Shown here: positions 5,392 to 5,424 of the stretch, piece after piece | Position numbering within the stretch: the stretch's first letter is position 1 | Layout of the letters: every line of letters begins with the position of its first letter | Assembly: GCA_023139225.1 (NCBI GenBank) | Contig: JAGLNZ010000432.1 | Location: forward strand, 1 to 5,424 | Reading direction: 5' to 3' | Length of the DNA: 5,424 bases | Origin: Desulfobacula sp. | GTDB taxonomy: Bacteria; Desulfobacterota; Desulfobacteria; Desulfobacterales; Desulfobacteraceae | Position numbers and translations under genes: made by a program | Notes under the pieces: model-generated | What the model was told of the DNA's origin: nothing | What the model saw: only the letters and a program-made list of their open reading frames with translations | Databases searched by the model: none

Positions 5392-5424
5392 GAGCTATAG
5401 CCATTCTATGGCTCATGGTTTTTT
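5392..5424 (+). terminator. Probable intrinsic terminator of msrAB (at the window edge)
   Basis: GAGCTATA (5392-5399) pairs with TATGGCTC (5407-5414) as an 8-bp stem including one G-U pair; an alternative is AGCCAT/ATGGCT (5399-5404/5408-5413). Four bases later comes a run of at least six T (5419-5424) that reaches the window end. It follows msrAB by 64 nt and would end its transcript. The gap between stem and T-run is slightly long, so the call is moderate. Confidence 0.55.

Noticed and set aside
1..5424. CRISPR array, tRNA, rRNA, insertion sequence or phage attachment site
   Set aside because: No regularly spaced repeats, tRNA cloverleaf, rRNA-like sequence, transposase or terminal repeats were seen.

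Overview
The window looks like chromosomal DNA of an anaerobic, moderately AT-rich Gram-negative bacterium, most probably a sulfate reducer of the Desulfobacterota (Desulfobacter/Desulfobacula/Desulfobacterium-like). This rests on the mix of genes: a bacterial phosphagen (arginine-type) kinase, which is known from a few deltaproteobacteria, a Cys4 mini-protein of a style I associate with that group, and a Cache-type chemoreceptor. Codon usage is similar across all genes. The taxonomic call is inference; there is no rRNA or other marker gene here.

Left part (minus strand, read right to left): a methyl-accepting chemotaxis protein (940-2658), then a TetR-family repressor (207-824), then the first 23 codons of an unidentified gene leaving the window (1-71). 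The repressor's leader (825-939) holds a perfect 12-bp inverted repeat with a 64-nt loop whose second arm abuts the repressor's ribosome binding site. The edge gene has its own promoter (172 to 145) with a small palindrome over the -10 box, a natural candidate operator for the adjacent TetR protein.

Centre: a 269-bp divergent intergenic region (2659-2927) separates the chemoreceptor from a plus-strand pair. It contains two sigma70-like promoters facing right and a 10-bp direct repeat spaced 42 bp. The pair is a 61-residue Cys4 protein (2928-3113) and a full-length phosphagen kinase (3114-4142). They abut with no gap in the same reading frame, so only one UGA separates them. All the catalytic residues I could map by comparison with Limulus arginine kinase are present.

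Right part: after a 90-bp gap with an AT-rich hairpin comes a bifunctional MsrA-MsrB methionine sulfoxide reductase (4233-5327). It has an N-terminal membrane/signal segment, an alternative internal start with its own Shine-Dalgarno sequence, and only three cysteines. The window closes with two hairpins that look like back-to-back terminators, implying a convergent gene just beyond the right edge.

Taken together, the plus-strand genes suggest energy buffering (phosphoarginine/ATP) next to repair of oxidised methionines, which would suit an anaerobe exposed to oxygen; that link is inferred from proximity only. The most novel item is the tightly coupled Cys4 protein plus phosphagen kinase unit. 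It resembles in outline the zinc-finger activator/kinase pairing of McsA/McsB, although this kinase belongs to the metabolite-kinase branch.
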